This document shows positions 47,841-56,627 of a stretch of DNA of 64,000 bases, piece after piece. How positions within the stretch are numbered: the first letter of the stretch is position 1; the number at the start of each line of letters is the position of its first letter. Position numbers and translations under genes: made by a program. The notes under the pieces were generated by a model. That model saw only the letters and a list, made by a program, of their open reading frames with translations, made no database searches and had not been told where the DNA came from. Source of the DNA: Promicromonospora sp. AC04 (lineage in GTDB: Bacteria; Actinomycetota; Actinomycetes; Actinomycetales; Cellulomonadaceae); the NCBI RefSeq assembly GCF_003058225.1, contig NZ_QBUG01000001.1:186001-250000 (forward strand), in the 5' to 3' direction.

Positions 47841-49313
47841 ATGACGGCGACGACGCTCTCCCCCGCACTCGTGGCGCACCTGCCCACCGGCATTCTCGTC
47901 GACGGGCACTGGGGTCCCGCGGCGGACCGCGCCACGTTCGAGGTCACCGACCCGGCTACCGCCGAGCCCATCTTCGACGTCTCCGACGCCACGCCCGCCG
48001 ACGCCGTACGCGCCCTCGACGCCGCGCACGCCGCCGCCCCCGCCTGGCGCGCCGTGCCGCCGCGCGAGCGCTCCGAGCTGCTGCGGGCCGTCTTCGCCCG
48101 CCTCGTCGCCCGCGCCGACGACATCGCCGCGCTCATCACCGCGGAGGCCGGCAAGCCCCTGGCCGAGGCGCGCGCCGAGGTCGTCTACGGCGCCGAGTTC
48201 CTGCGCTGGTTCGCCGAGCAGGCGGTACGCGCCGACGGCCTGGTGCGCACGGCGCCGTCGGGCGGCAACAAGCAGTACGTGAGCCGTCGGCCCGTGGGGC
48301 CGTCCCTGCTGATCACGCCCTGGAACTTCCCCATCGCCATGGCGACCCGCAAGATCGCCCCTGCGCTCGCCGCCGGGTGCACGGTGGTGGTCAAGCCGGC
48401 CGAGCTCACCCCCATGACCACCCTCCTGGTCGCGGAGATCATCCGCTCCGAGGCCGAGGCGCGCGGCCTGCCGAAGGGCATCGTCAACGTGGTCCCGACC
48501 ACGCAGGCGGGCCCGGTCACCGGGCCGCTGTTCGACGACCCGCGTCTGCGCAAGGTCTCGTTCACCGGCTCCACCCGCGTGGGCCAGATCCTGCTGGCCC
48601 AGGCCTCGAAGAACGTGCTGCGCGCCTCGATGGAGCTGGGCGGCAACGCACCGTTCGTCGTGTTCGAGGACGCCGACATCGACGCCGCCGTCCAGGGCGC
48701 GCTGATCGCGAAGCTGCGCAACTCCGGCCAGTCCTGCGTGGCGGCCAACCGCTTCCTGGTGCACGACGCCGTCGCGCGCATCTTCGCGGAGAAGTTCGCC
48801 GACGCGGTGGGCGAGCTGCCCACCGGCCCCGGCACGCAACCCGGCACCCGGGTGGGCCCCCTCATCAACGAGGCGGCGGTGGAGCGGGTGTCCGGCCTGG
48901 TGGACGACGCCGTCGCGCACGGCGCCCAGGTCCTCACCGGGGGCGCGCGCCTCGACGGCCCCGGCCACTTCTTCGAGCCCACGGTGCTCACCGGCGTCAG
49001 CAGCGACGCGCGGGTCGTGACCGAGGAGATCTTCGGCCCGGTCGCCCCGATAGTGGCCTTCGGGTCCGACGACGAGGCGTACGAGCTGGCCAACGGCACC
49101 CCGTTCGGCCTGGCCGCCTACGCGTACACGACCTCGCTCGCCCGGGCCCAGCGCGCGATGGACGAGATCGAGGCCGGGATGATCGGCATCAACCGCGGCC
49201 TGGTGTCCGACGCGAGCGCGCCGTTCGGCGGCGTCAAGGCCTCCGGCCTGGGCCGCGAGGGCGCCGAGGCGGGCATGGAGGAATACCAGGAGACCGTGTA
49301 CGTGGCGCTTTAG
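47841..49313 (+). CDS. NAD(P)-dependent succinate-semialdehyde dehydrogenase-type enzyme
   Basis: A 490-residue aldehyde dehydrogenase. Cofactor contacts TPWNFPIA (about 159-166) and FTGSTRVG (about 241-248), general base Glu in MELGGNAP (about 265) and nucleophile Cys in GQSC (about 299) are all in place. The pattern of NRGLVSDASAPFGGVKASGLGREG at the end is typical of the succinate-semialdehyde group, so GABA or 4-hydroxybutyrate use is likely. GATACT six bases before the ATG may be a leaderless -10. Confidence 0.9.
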   Translation: MTATTLSPALVAHLPTGILVDGHWGPAADRATFEVTDPATAEPIFDVSDATPADAVRALDAAHAAAPAWRAVPPRERSELLRAVFARLVARADDIAALITAEAGKPLAEARAEVVYGAEFLRWFAEQAVRADGLVRTAPSGGNKQYVSRRPVGPSLLITPWNFPIAMATRKIAPALAAGCTVVVKPAELTPMTTLLVAEIIRSEAEARGLPKGIVNVVPTTQAGPVTGPLFDDPRLRKVSFTGSTRVGQILLAQASKNVLRASMELGGNAPFVVFEDADIDAAVQGALIAKLRNSGQSCVAANRFLVHDAVARIFAEKFADAVGELPTGPGTQPGTRVGPLINEAAVERVSGLVDDAVAHGAQVLTGGARLDGPGHFFEPTVLTGVSSDARVVTEEIFGPVAPIVAFGSDDEAYELANGTPFGLAAYAYTTSLARAQRAMDEIEAGMIGINRGLVSDASAPFGGVKASGLGREGAEAGMEEYQETVYVAL

Positions 49314-49465
49314 CCCGGTTCCGGGCGCGGCCCGGGTGAGCGCCCTGCCCGTGTCCGGCCCGCCTGGGTGAGCCGCCCGTCCGGCCTGCCCGAGTGAGCC
49401 GCCCGGACGAGCCGCCCCGCCCGTCCGGCCCTCGGGCGGCGCGCCGGACCGGGCCAGTGACCACG
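49314..49465. repeat. Imperfect GC-rich repeats between aldehyde dehydrogenase and azlC
   Basis: GTGAGC(C)GCCC occurs four times between 49335 and 49412, separated by CCGTCCGGCC-like segments with a loose period of about 28-32 bp. No gene is supported; the repeats are imperfect and may only reflect composition. Confidence 0.35.
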
Positions 49466-49471
49466 TAGCCT
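49466..49471 (+). promoter_or_regulatory. -10 element of azlCD (leaderless)
   Basis: TAGCCT, six bases before the GTG at 49478. Confidence 0.5.
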
Positions 49472-49477
49472 CACGGC

Positions 49478-50263
49478 GTGAACGTCCTCCCCACCGACCC
49501 GGCGGCCCGCGCCGCCGCCCGCCAGGGCGTGAGCGTCGCGGTGGCGACCGGCCTGTACGGCATCTCGTTCGGCGCCCTGTCGGTCGCGGCGGGTGTCGGC
49601 CTCGGCCCGACGATGGCCCTGAGCCTGCTCATGTTCTCCGGCGGCTCGCAGTTCGCCCTGATCGGCGTCATCGGCGCTGCGGGAACGCCCGTCGCGGCGA
49701 TCGCCACCGCCACCCTGCTCGGCCTGCGCAACACGCTGTACGGCGCAGTGGTCTCGCCGCTGCTCCAGGTGCGCGGCTGGCGCCGACTCGCCGCCGCGCA
49801 GGTGACGATCGACGAGTCGACTGCGGTCGCTGTCGCCCAGCCCGAACCGGCCGCGGCCCGCGTGGGGTTCTGGGTCACCGGGATCGGCGTCTTCGTGCTC
49901 TGGAACGCCTTCGTGCTGCTCGGCGCGCTCGCCGGCGACGCGCTCGGCGACCCGCGAGCCTGGGGGCTCGACGCCGCCGCGGCCGCCGCGTTCCTCGCCC
50001 TCGTCTGGCCCCGGCTCGCGCCGCGGCGCGCCCAGCTCGTGGCGGGGCTCGCCGTCGCGGCCACCGCCGTGCTGATCCCGTTCGTCCCGCCGGGCATCCC
50101 GGTGCTCGCGGCGGCCGCCGTCGCGATAGTCGTGGGGCTGGTCGCGCCGACGTCGTCCGCCGTCGCCTCGACTGACGAACCCGCCGACGAGCTCGCCGTC
50201 GAACCTGCTGACGAACCTGCCGAAGAACTCGGGAACGAGACCGACCGGGAGCCCGTCCGATGA
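49478..50263 (+). CDS. azlC: AzlC family branched-chain amino acid exporter, large subunit
   Basis: A 261-residue membrane protein with about seven spans. GVSVAVATGLYGISFGALSVAAG and LLMFSGGSQFALIGVIGAAG form the conserved AzlC core, and LRNTLYGAVVSPLL follows. With AzlD it should export branched-chain amino acids or analogues. The C-terminus ends in about 35 acidic residues with a repeated PADE motif, which is not part of the family. Start GTG at 49478, leaderless. ATGA overlap with azlD. Confidence 0.92.
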   Translation: MNVLPTDPAARAAARQGVSVAVATGLYGISFGALSVAAGVGLGPTMALSLLMFSGGSQFALIGVIGAAGTPVAAIATATLLGLRNTLYGAVVSPLLQVRGWRRLAAAQVTIDESTAVAVAQPEPAAARVGFWVTGIGVFVLWNAFVLLGALAGDALGDPRAWGLDAAAAAAFLALVWPRLAPRRAQLVAGLAVAATAVLIPFVPPGIPVLAAAAVAIVVGLVAPTSSAVASTDEPADELAVEPADEPAEELGNETDREPVR

Positions 50264-50580
50264 CGACCGCAGCCCTCTGGACCACCGTGCTGGTCGCGTC
50301 GCTGGCCTGCTTCGCGCTCAAGCTCGGCGGGCACCTGATCCCGCGGTCCTGGCTCGCGTCCGAGCGCGTCTCGCGCGTCACCACGCTCGTGACGGTGGCG
50401 CTGCTCGTGTCGCTCGTGGTGGTCCAGGGCTTCGCCGACGGCCGCACGCTCACCGTGGACGCGCGCGTGCCCGCCCTGGCGGTCGCGGCCCTCGCGCTGG
50501 CGCTGCGGGCGCCGTTCATCGTGGTCGTGGTGCTGGCGGCAGGCACGGCCGCAGGCCTCCGCGCCCTTGGCTGGGGCTGA
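50260..50580 (+). CDS. azlD: AzlD family amino acid exporter, small subunit
   Basis: A 106-residue membrane protein with four spans, partner of AzlC. LKLGGHLIPRSWLASERVSRVTTLVTVALLVSLVV is the AzlD signature. Overlap of four bases with azlC shows coupling. Confidence 0.92.
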   Translation: MTTAALWTTVLVASLACFALKLGGHLIPRSWLASERVSRVTTLVTVALLVSLVVVQGFADGRTLTVDARVPALAVAALALALRAPFIVVVVLAAGTAAGLRALGWG

Positions 50581-50596
50581 CCCGGCACCGTGCCGT

Positions 50597-50602
50597 TAGG
50601 GT
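50597..50602 (+). promoter_or_regulatory. -10 element of the GNAT gene (leaderless)
   Basis: TAGGGT, six bases before the GTG at 50609. Confidence 0.5.
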
Positions 50603-50608
50603 TGTCGG

Positions 50609-51112
50609 GTGGCCCTGTTTCGCGAGACCGCTGACGTTTCCGTCCGCCCCGCCGTCGCCGGCGACGAGTCCGCCGTGACCGACGTGCAGGTCGCCTCCTG
50701 GCGCGCGACCGGCGTCCTGGGCGAGGGCGTCGTCGACGCGCTCGACGTGCCCGCGATGCGGGATCGCTGGTCCTCTGCGATCAGCTCGCCGCCCGGCCCG
50801 GGCTTCGCCGTGCTGGTCGCGCTCGACGGGCCCAAGGTCGTCGGGTTTGCCGCAGTCGCGCCCGGTCAGGTGCTGTCGCTCGAGGTCCTGCCCGGGTCGC
50901 AGCGCGGCGGACACGGGTCGCGCCTGCTGGCGGCCGCCGTCGACCGCCTCCGCGCGGACGGTTCCGACACCGTCACCACGTGGGCGCTGGTCGACGACTC
51001 GGCGCGCGCCGCGTTCCTGAAGGCCAGCGGGCTCGGCGAGGACGGCCGCAGCCGCACGCTCGCGACGGGCGTCCGCGAGGTCGTCGAGCACCGCTGGTCC
51101 GCCCAGATCTGA
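50609..51112 (+). CDS. GNAT-family N-acetyltransferase
   Basis: A 167-residue acetyltransferase. VSVRPAVAGDESAVTDVQVASWRAT opens the GNAT fold, and LSLEVLPGSQRGGHGSRLLAAAVD contains the acetyl-CoA loop (QRGGHGS). WALVDDSARAAFLKASGL is the later helix. The acceptor is unknown. Its start is 28 bp after azlD but it has its own -10, so it may be transcribed both ways. Confidence 0.88.
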   Translation: MALFRETADVSVRPAVAGDESAVTDVQVASWRATGVLGEGVVDALDVPAMRDRWSSAISSPPGPGFAVLVALDGPKVVGFAAVAPGQVLSLEVLPGSQRGGHGSRLLAAAVDRLRADGSDTVTTWALVDDSARAAFLKASGLGEDGRSRTLATGVREVVEHRWSAQI

Positions 51113-51212
51113 TACCGGCGCGTAACGCGGCGGCCCGCCGTGTTCGGCAGGCGAACTCCAGGTTTCACGCCCGTGTGACAGTCCCGTGACACGGTCTTGC
51201 GACCATCACGTC

Positions 51213-51680
51213 ATGGGGATTCGCACGGAGTACTTCGCCGCTCCCACCGATGAGGTGGCCGCGACGGCGCTCCACACGCTCGGCGGGCCGTCCGAGCCCG
51301 ACCAGCACACCGACCTGCCACGCTTCGACGCGGTGGAGGTGCCCTCCGTCGACCCGTTCGTCATGCTCGGCGGGCTCGCGGGCGTGCTGTCCGGGAGGCC
51401 GTACGGGGAGGTCACGGCGCACCCGCGGCACGGGACGCTCGTGTGCAGCGGGGGCGACGAGGGCCCGTGGATCGTCACGGTCTCGCAGATCCTGGTCGAC
51501 GACCTCGCCTCCGCCGGCCCGACCCGCCTCGCCGAGGCGGCGCGCAAGTGGTCCGACACCGCGACGCCCACAGCTCCCCCGCGCAACCTCGCGGCGGCCC
51601 TGCTGCCGCTCGCGGCCCTCGCCGCCCGCGCGGCCGACCAGGGGCACGCCCTGTACTGCTGGACGAGCCTCACGGACTGA
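51213..51680 (+). CDS. Hypothetical protein
   Basis: A 155-residue soluble protein that I do not recognise. It is acidic, starts MGIRTEYFAAPTDEVAATALHTLGG and contains FDAVEVPSVDPFVMLGGLAGVLSGRPY, suggesting an alpha/beta fold; the C-terminal half is helical and Ala-rich. No signal peptide, membrane span or catalytic motif is visible. ATG at 51213 was chosen over an upstream alternative at 51186; GACCAT six bases before it may be a leaderless -10. The MFS gene follows 57 bp later. Confidence 0.6.
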   Translation: MGIRTEYFAAPTDEVAATALHTLGGPSEPDQHTDLPRFDAVEVPSVDPFVMLGGLAGVLSGRPYGEVTAHPRHGTLVCSGGDEGPWIVTVSQILVDDLASAGPTRLAEAARKWSDTATPTAPPRNLAAALLPLAALAARAADQGHALYCWTSLTD

Positions 51681-51737
51681 TTGCGAGCACCGGCAAAAAG
51701 TGGCGCGACCGGGTCGCGGAGGTGCTTCACTTTCCCG

Positions 51738-53036
51738 GTGACCCGCACCCGCAGCCCGCTCTGGCGGACCTTTGTCGAGCTCCGTGGCAACCCTCGCGCC
51801 TGCGTGTGGACGGAGCCGCTGTGGGGGCTGTCCATGGCCCTGGTGCTGCCGTACGCGTCGGTGTTCATGCTGGCCCTGGGCCTGCACGACGAGCAGATCG
51901 GGTTCCTCGCGACGATCGCCATGATCTCCCAGGTCGGCTTCGGGCTGGCCGGCGGGATCATCACCGACCGCCTCGGCCGGCGCGCCACGACCGCATGGTT
52001 CGACGTGATCGCCTGGGTGATCCCGTGCCTGCTGTGGGCGTTCGCGGAGAACTTCTGGTTCTTCCTCGCGGCGTCACTGGTCAACGGCGCCCTGCAGGTC
52101 ACGCAGAACTCGTGGGACTGCCTCATGGTCGAGGACGCCGAGCGGGGCCAGATCACCAAGATCTACTCCCTGGTCAAGGTCGCGGCCGACTGCTCCGCCC
52201 TGTTCGCGCCGCTGGCCGCCATCCTGGTCGCCCAGCTCGGGCTGGAGCCCGCGGTCCGCATCCTGTACGTCAACGCCGCGGTCGTGATGACGGCGAAGAT
52301 CGTCTGGCTCTACCTGTGGTCGAGGGAGACCCGGCAGGGCCGCGTCCGCATGGCCGCCACCCGCGGGCAGAGTGTCTGGCACCTGCTGGCGGGGTACCGC
52401 GGCGCGCTCGGGCTGCTGCTGCGCTCGCGCGGGTCGCTCCTCGCGCTGGCCATCGCCGCACTGACGGCGGCGGTCACGCTCGTCAACGGCACGTTCTGGC
52501 AGGTGGTGGTCAGCCAGCACCTGCACGTGCCGGACGCGCTGCTGCCGTTCTTCCCGATGGTCCGCTCGGTGCTGTCGGTGGTCTTCTTCTTCACGCTCAT
52601 CCCGCTCCTGACCACCGCCGTCGACCTCAGGCGCGCCACGTTCTGGGGGTTCGGGGTCCACCTCGCCGGGCAGGTGGTGCTGGTCGCGATCCCCGCGTCC
52701 GACGGCGCCGCGACGGCGACGACGTACGCGTTCCTCGGCCTGTGCCTGCTGCTGGACAGCTTCGGTGCGGGCATGCTGTTCATGCTCTCGGAGTCGCTCG
52801 TCGCACTGCACGTGGACGAGGCCGAGCGCTCGCGCGTGATGGCGCTCCAGCGCACGTGCATCATGCTCGCGGCGGCGCCGTTCGGCTGGATCTCCGGCTG
52901 GCTCTCCGGGATCGACCGCACCTACCCGTTCATGCTCACGTCGGTGCTGCTCGTCGTCGGGCTCGTGCTGGTGGCGGTGCGCTGGGTGCCGACACACCCG
53001 GACGCGGACGCAGTCCCGACGTCCGGGCACGCCTGA
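51738..53036 (+). CDS. MFS transporter
   Basis: A 432-residue major facilitator with about eleven or twelve spans. GGIITDRLGRRATTAWFDVIAWV, the loop 2-3 signature, is clear. The central loop carries LYLWSRETRQGRVRMAATRG, and an acidic patch (HVDEAERSRVMALQRT) precedes the last two spans. The substrate is unknown. GTG at 51738 leaves a short cytoplasmic start (VTRTRSPLWRTFVELRGNPRACVW); the longer frame to 51681 begins right after the preceding stop and lacks support. Confidence 0.85.
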   Translation: MTRTRSPLWRTFVELRGNPRACVWTEPLWGLSMALVLPYASVFMLALGLHDEQIGFLATIAMISQVGFGLAGGIITDRLGRRATTAWFDVIAWVIPCLLWAFAENFWFFLAASLVNGALQVTQNSWDCLMVEDAERGQITKIYSLVKVAADCSALFAPLAAILVAQLGLEPAVRILYVNAAVVMTAKIVWLYLWSRETRQGRVRMAATRGQSVWHLLAGYRGALGLLLRSRGSLLALAIAALTAAVTLVNGTFWQVVVSQHLHVPDALLPFFPMVRSVLSVVFFFTLIPLLTTAVDLRRATFWGFGVHLAGQVVLVAIPASDGAATATTYAFLGLCLLLDSFGAGMLFMLSESLVALHVDEAERSRVMALQRTCIMLAAAPFGWISGWLSGIDRTYPFMLTSVLLVVGLVLVAVRWVPTHPDADAVPTSGHA

Positions 53037-53114
53037 CGCGAGGCCGATGCTCGGGCGGAGCGGTTCCGGACCGGAGCACCCACGGGACCTCGCGCGGCGT
53101 CACGCGGGCAGGTC

Positions 53115-53120
53115 TACCGT
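53115..53120 (+). promoter_or_regulatory. -10 element of the methyltransferase gene (leaderless)
   Basis: TACCGT, six bases before the ATG at 53127. Confidence 0.5.
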
Positions 53121-53126
53121 CGTCCC

Positions 53127-53888
53127 ATGGCCTTCGACGTCGCCGCCGGCGCTTACGCGCAGTTCATGGGCAGGTACGCGGAGCCACTGGCGGACCAGTT
53201 CGCCGAGCTGGTCGGCATACGGCCCGGTCAGCGAGCGCTCGACGTCGGGTGCGGCCCGGGCGCCCTGACCGAGCGGCTGGTCGCCAGGCTCGGCGCCCAT
53301 GCGGTCGCCGCGGTCGATCCGTCGACGTCGTTCATCGAGGCCGTCCGTGCGCGCTGTGCGGGTGCCGACGTGCGCCTGGGAACCGCCGAGAACCTGCCCT
53401 TCGACGACGACAGCGTAGATCTCTCGGCGGCACAGCTCGTGGTGCACTTCATGAGCGACCCGGTCGCGGGCCTCCAGGAGATGGCGCGGGTGACCAGGCC
53501 GGGCGGCCAGGTCGCCGCGAACATCTGGGATTTCCACGGCGGCCGGGCGCCGCAGTCGGTGTTCTGGGGGGCCGTCCGGGATCTCGACCCCGCCGCGACC
53601 GACGAGTCGGACCCGGCGGGTGCCCGCGAGGGACACCTTGCCGAGCTGTTCCGGGCGGCCGGTCTGACCACCCTCAGGTCCGCCGAGCTCACCGTCGTGT
53701 CGTCATACACCGGCTTCGACGAGTGGTGGCACCCGTACACGCTCCTCGTCGGACCGCCCGGCGACTATGTGGCCGGTCTGGAGCCGGACTCCCGGCGGGC
53801 ACTCGAGGAGCGCTGCCGGCGGCTGCTCCCCGACGGGCCGTTCGACGTCACGGCGACCGCGTGGGCCGTCGTCGCGCGGACCGGCTGA
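53127..53888 (+). CDS. Class I SAM-dependent methyltransferase (small-molecule type)
   Basis: A 253-residue Methyltransf_11/25-type protein. Motif I ALDVGCGPGALTERL (about 37-51), the acidic VDPS of motif II, GTAENLPFDDDSVDLSAAQLVVHFM and the motif ARVTRPGGQVA are in order. The target is probably a small metabolite. Its last 41 bp overlap the 3' end of the opposing TPR gene. Confidence 0.88.
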   Translation: MAFDVAAGAYAQFMGRYAEPLADQFAELVGIRPGQRALDVGCGPGALTERLVARLGAHAVAAVDPSTSFIEAVRARCAGADVRLGTAENLPFDDDSVDLSAAQLVVHFMSDPVAGLQEMARVTRPGGQVAANIWDFHGGRAPQSVFWGAVRDLDPAATDESDPAGAREGHLAELFRAAGLTTLRSAELTVVSSYTGFDEWWHPYTLLVGPPGDYVAGLEPDSRRALEERCRRLLPDGPFDVTATAWAVVARTG

Positions 53889-54438
53889 GCGCGGCGGCCT
53901 TGCGCAGTGCCTCGCGGGCGCGGCGGCGGTCGCCCGCGGCATCGTAGGCGAACGCCAGGTGATACCAGGCGCGCCAGTCCTCGGGGGCGGCCTCGACCGC
54001 GGCCCGGCGCGGCTCGAACGCCTCGTCCGCCGCGGACCGGTCGATGCGGCCGCCGGGCGACCGCGGCAGGTCATCCACAGGGAGGTCGCCCTCGGCGAAC
54101 AGCGTGTCGGCCATGATCTGCACGGTCGCCGCCAGCCGGTACTCCCGCACGATCAGCCCGATGACCAGCAGCGGGATGATCAGGACGGCCAGACCGATGG
54201 CGATGAGCACCGGCTCGCCGGTGCGCGCCATCGCGATGCCGCGCCCGGCGATCTGCCAGACGTACAGCGCGAGGAGGGCGGTCACGGCCAGCGCGCCGGG
54301 CAGGCCCTTGGGCAGCTTCCGGCCCGACGCCGGAGGCTCGCCCGGAAGGTCCTTCGAACGGTCGGGCTGACGCTCGCCCGGGCTGCCGGGCTGGCGCTCG
54401 CCCGGGTGGTCGGCGCCGTCGGCCCGCGGCTCGCTCAC
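53848..54438 (-). CDS. TPR-like membrane protein
   Basis: A 196-residue protein with a charged, Pro/Gly-rich N-terminus holding two copies of PGERQP (about 12-26), two membrane spans (about 49-66 and 77-97), and a C-terminal tetratricopeptide-like hairpin (WRAWYHLAFAYDAAGDRRRAREALRKAAALS). The function is unknown. GTG at 54438 overlaps the dapB stop by four bases, so it is the last gene of the dapB unit. It overlaps the methyltransferase gene tail to tail. Confidence 0.75.
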   Translation of the reverse strand: MSEPRADGADHPGERQPGSPGERQPDRSKDLPGEPPASGRKLPKGLPGALAVTALLALYVWQIAGRGIAMARTGEPVLIAIGLAVLIIPLLVIGLIVREYRLAATVQIMADTLFAEGDLPVDDLPRSPGGRIDRSAADEAFEPRRAAVEAAPEDWRAWYHLAFAYDAAGDRRRAREALRKAAALSRSARRRPTRSP

Positions 54439-55208
54439 GACAGGTCCAGCACGTGCTCGAGGCCGACGGTCAGCCCGGGGCGGGACACCACGGAGCGGAT
54501 CGCGAGCAGCACACCCGGCATGAACGAGGCCCGGTCGAACGAGTCCTGCCGGATCACGAGCTGCTCCCCCTCGTTGCCGAACAGGATCTCCTCGTGTGCC
54601 ACGAGCCCGCGCAGCCGCACGGCGTGCACGCGCACGCCGTCGACGTCGGCCCCGCGAGCCTCCCAGCCCACCTCGGTGGCATCGGGCGAAGGCCCGCGCC
54701 CGGCCTCGGCGCGCGCCGAGGCGATCGCCGCGGCGGTGTGCCGCGCGGTGCCCGACGGCGCGTCCACCTTGTTCGGGTGGTGCAGCTCGATGACCTCAGC
54801 GGACTCGAAGTACCGTGCGGCCTTCGCGGCGAAGGTCATCGCGAGCACCGCCGAGAGCCCGAAGTTCGGGGCGATGAGCACGCCGAGCGACTTCTTGCCG
54901 CCCTGCCCCCGGGGCGACAGCTCGGCGAGGTGCGCCGAGACGCGGGCGCGGGCGCCGTCGTCCCAGCCCGTGGTGCCGACCACGGCGTGCGCGCCGGCGT
55001 CGAGCACGGCGTGCACGTTGGCCTCGGTGACGGCCGGGACGGTGAAGTCCACGGCGACGTCGGCCCCGGCGAGGGTCTCGGCGGAGACGGCGTCGCCGCG
55101 CCCGAGCCGGGCGACGAGCTGGAGCCCGTCGGCAGCCTCGACCGCGGCGCAGGCCTGCGTGCCCATGCGCCCGGTGGCGCCGAGCACGGCCACCTTGATG
55201 TCACTCAC
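54435..55208 (-). CDS. dapB: 4-hydroxy-tetrahydrodipicolinate reductase
   Basis: A 257-residue NAD(P)H-dependent reductase, the step after DapA. The Rossmann motif VAVLGATGRMG opens the protein; ELHHPNKVDAPSGTA carries the catalytic His pair, Lys and the tetrahydrodipicolinate-binding motif. Start is GTG at 55208, seven bases after TAGGGT, so it appears to have its own leaderless promoter although it follows the M16 peptidase gene. Confidence 0.96.
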   Translation of the reverse strand: MSDIKVAVLGATGRMGTQACAAVEAADGLQLVARLGRGDAVSAETLAGADVAVDFTVPAVTEANVHAVLDAGAHAVVGTTGWDDGARARVSAHLAELSPRGQGGKKSLGVLIAPNFGLSAVLAMTFAAKAARYFESAEVIELHHPNKVDAPSGTARHTAAAIASARAEAGRGPSPDATEVGWEARGADVDGVRVHAVRLRGLVAHEEILFGNEGEQLVIRQDSFDRASFMPGVLLAIRSVVSRPGLTVGLEHVLDLS

Positions 55209-55215
55209 GATCTAC

Positions 55216-55221
55216 ACCCTA
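55216..55221 (-). promoter_or_regulatory. -10 element of dapB (leaderless)
   Basis: TAGGGT on the minus strand, seven bases before the GTG at 55208. Confidence 0.5.
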
Positions 55222-55231
55222 GTTCCTCGGT

Positions 55232-55286
55232 GAGTGCTGGATCTTCGCCCTTTTTCGTGTGCCAGAAGGGCGAAGATCCCGCACTC
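55232..55286 (-). terminator. Terminator between M16 peptidase and dapB genes
   Basis: A 20-bp stem with one mismatch (55232-55251 with 55267-55286) begins 12 bp after the peptidase stop. A TTTTT tract lies in the loop. Confidence 0.7.
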
Positions 55287-55297
55287 AGCGGTGCGGT

Positions 55298-56626
55298 TCA
55301 GTTGTCGAACGGGCCTACGCGGACCACCGAGCGGGGGCGGGCGGCCAGGTCCTGGGCCAGGGCCTGGACCTCCGCGGACGTGACCGCCTGGATGCGCTCC
55401 AGCGACTCGGCCAGCGACAGCAGGTCGCCGTACACGAGCTCGGCCTTGCCCAGGCGGCTCATCCGTGACCCGGAGTCCTCCAGCCCGAGCACCGTGCCGC
55501 CGGAGAGCTGGCCCACGGAGCGCTTGAGCTCGGCCTCGGTGATGCCGTCGTTCGCGAGCTTCTCGAGCTCCTCGACGAGCAGCTCGGTGACCTGGTCCGC
55601 CTTCGCGGCCGCACAGCCCGCGTACAGGCCGAACGTGCCGAGGCCGCCGTGGGCGGACGCGAACGAGTACGTGGAGTACGCCAGGCCCCGCTTCTCGCGG
55701 ATCTCCTGGAACAACCGCGACGACATGCCGCCGCCCAGCACGGCGTTCAGCACCGACAGCGCGAAGCGCCGGTCGTCAGTGGCAGAGATGCCCGTTGAGC
55801 CCACGATGATGTTGGCCTGCTCGACCGGCCGCTTGACGGTCAGCTCCACACCCGCTTCGGGCACGCCGGCCCGGTCCTCGTCGGTGGCCCGGCGGTCGCG
55901 CGGTGCGGTCGCGGCGTCGAGCTCCCAGCCGCCGTCCGACAGCGCCTGGGTGACCTGCTGCACGAGCTTGTCGTGGTCGATCCCGCCCGCGGCCGTGACC
56001 ACGAGGGTCTCCGGCCGGTAGTTCCAGCGGTAGTGGTCCCAGACGGCGTCGCGCGGGACGGCGTTGATCGTCTCGGGCGTGCCGCCGATGGGGCGGCCCA
56101 GCGCGTGGTCGCCCAGGACGACGGCGGAGAACTGCTCGTGCACGACGTCGGTCGGGTCGTCGTCGTTCATCGCGAGCTCTTCGAGGATGACGCCGCGCTC
56201 GGTCTCGAGCTCGTCGGTGTCCAGGCGCGCCGACGTGACCATGTCGGAGATGACGTCGACCGCCATCGGCAGGTCGGAGTCCAGCACCCGCGCGTAGTAG
56301 CAGGTGTGCTCCTTGCCGGTGGCCGCGTTCGCCTCACCGCCGACGGCGTCGAACGCCTCGGCGATGTCCATCGCGGACCGCCGGGCGGTCCCCTTGAAGA
56401 GCAGGTGCTCCAGGAAGTGCGTAGAGCCGAAGTGTCCGTCTGTCTCGTCCCGCGAGCCGACGCCGATCCACGCACCCACCGTCGCCGAGCGCTGGCCCGG
56501 CATGTGCTCGGTGAGTACACGGACACCGCCGGGCAGGACGGAGCGACGAATCGTCGCCCCGTCCTGCCCGGCGGTCAGCTCGGCACCGGGCTCGCCCGCG
56601 GGGACGAGCGGCAGGTGCCAAGTCAT
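55298..56626 (-). CDS. M16 family zinc metallopeptidase
   Basis: A 442-residue inverzincin of the PqqL/mitochondrial processing peptidase group. The inverted zinc motif HFLEH is at about 70-74 (STHFLEHLLFKGT), with the distal Glu in ELETERGVILEE. The C-terminal half has GGGMSSRLFQEIREKRGLAYSTYSF, the second-domain motif. It is cytoplasmic, one base after the pnp stop, and this pnp-M16-dapB order is standard in actinobacteria. Substrates are not known. Confidence 0.94.
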   Translation of the reverse strand: MTWHLPLVPAGEPGAELTAGQDGATIRRSVLPGGVRVLTEHMPGQRSATVGAWIGVGSRDETDGHFGSTHFLEHLLFKGTARRSAMDIAEAFDAVGGEANAATGKEHTCYYARVLDSDLPMAVDVISDMVTSARLDTDELETERGVILEELAMNDDDPTDVVHEQFSAVVLGDHALGRPIGGTPETINAVPRDAVWDHYRWNYRPETLVVTAAGGIDHDKLVQQVTQALSDGGWELDAATAPRDRRATDEDRAGVPEAGVELTVKRPVEQANIIVGSTGISATDDRRFALSVLNAVLGGGMSSRLFQEIREKRGLAYSTYSFASAHGGLGTFGLYAGCAAAKADQVTELLVEELEKLANDGITEAELKRSVGQLSGGTVLGLEDSGSRMSRLGKAELVYGDLLSLAESLERIQAVTSAEVQALAQDLAARPRSVVRVGPFDN

Positions 56627-56627
56627 G

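Noticed and set aside
49314-49465. Small gene between aldehyde dehydrogenase and azlC
   Set aside because: No frame with a start and ribosome-binding site; only imperfect GC-rich repeats are present.
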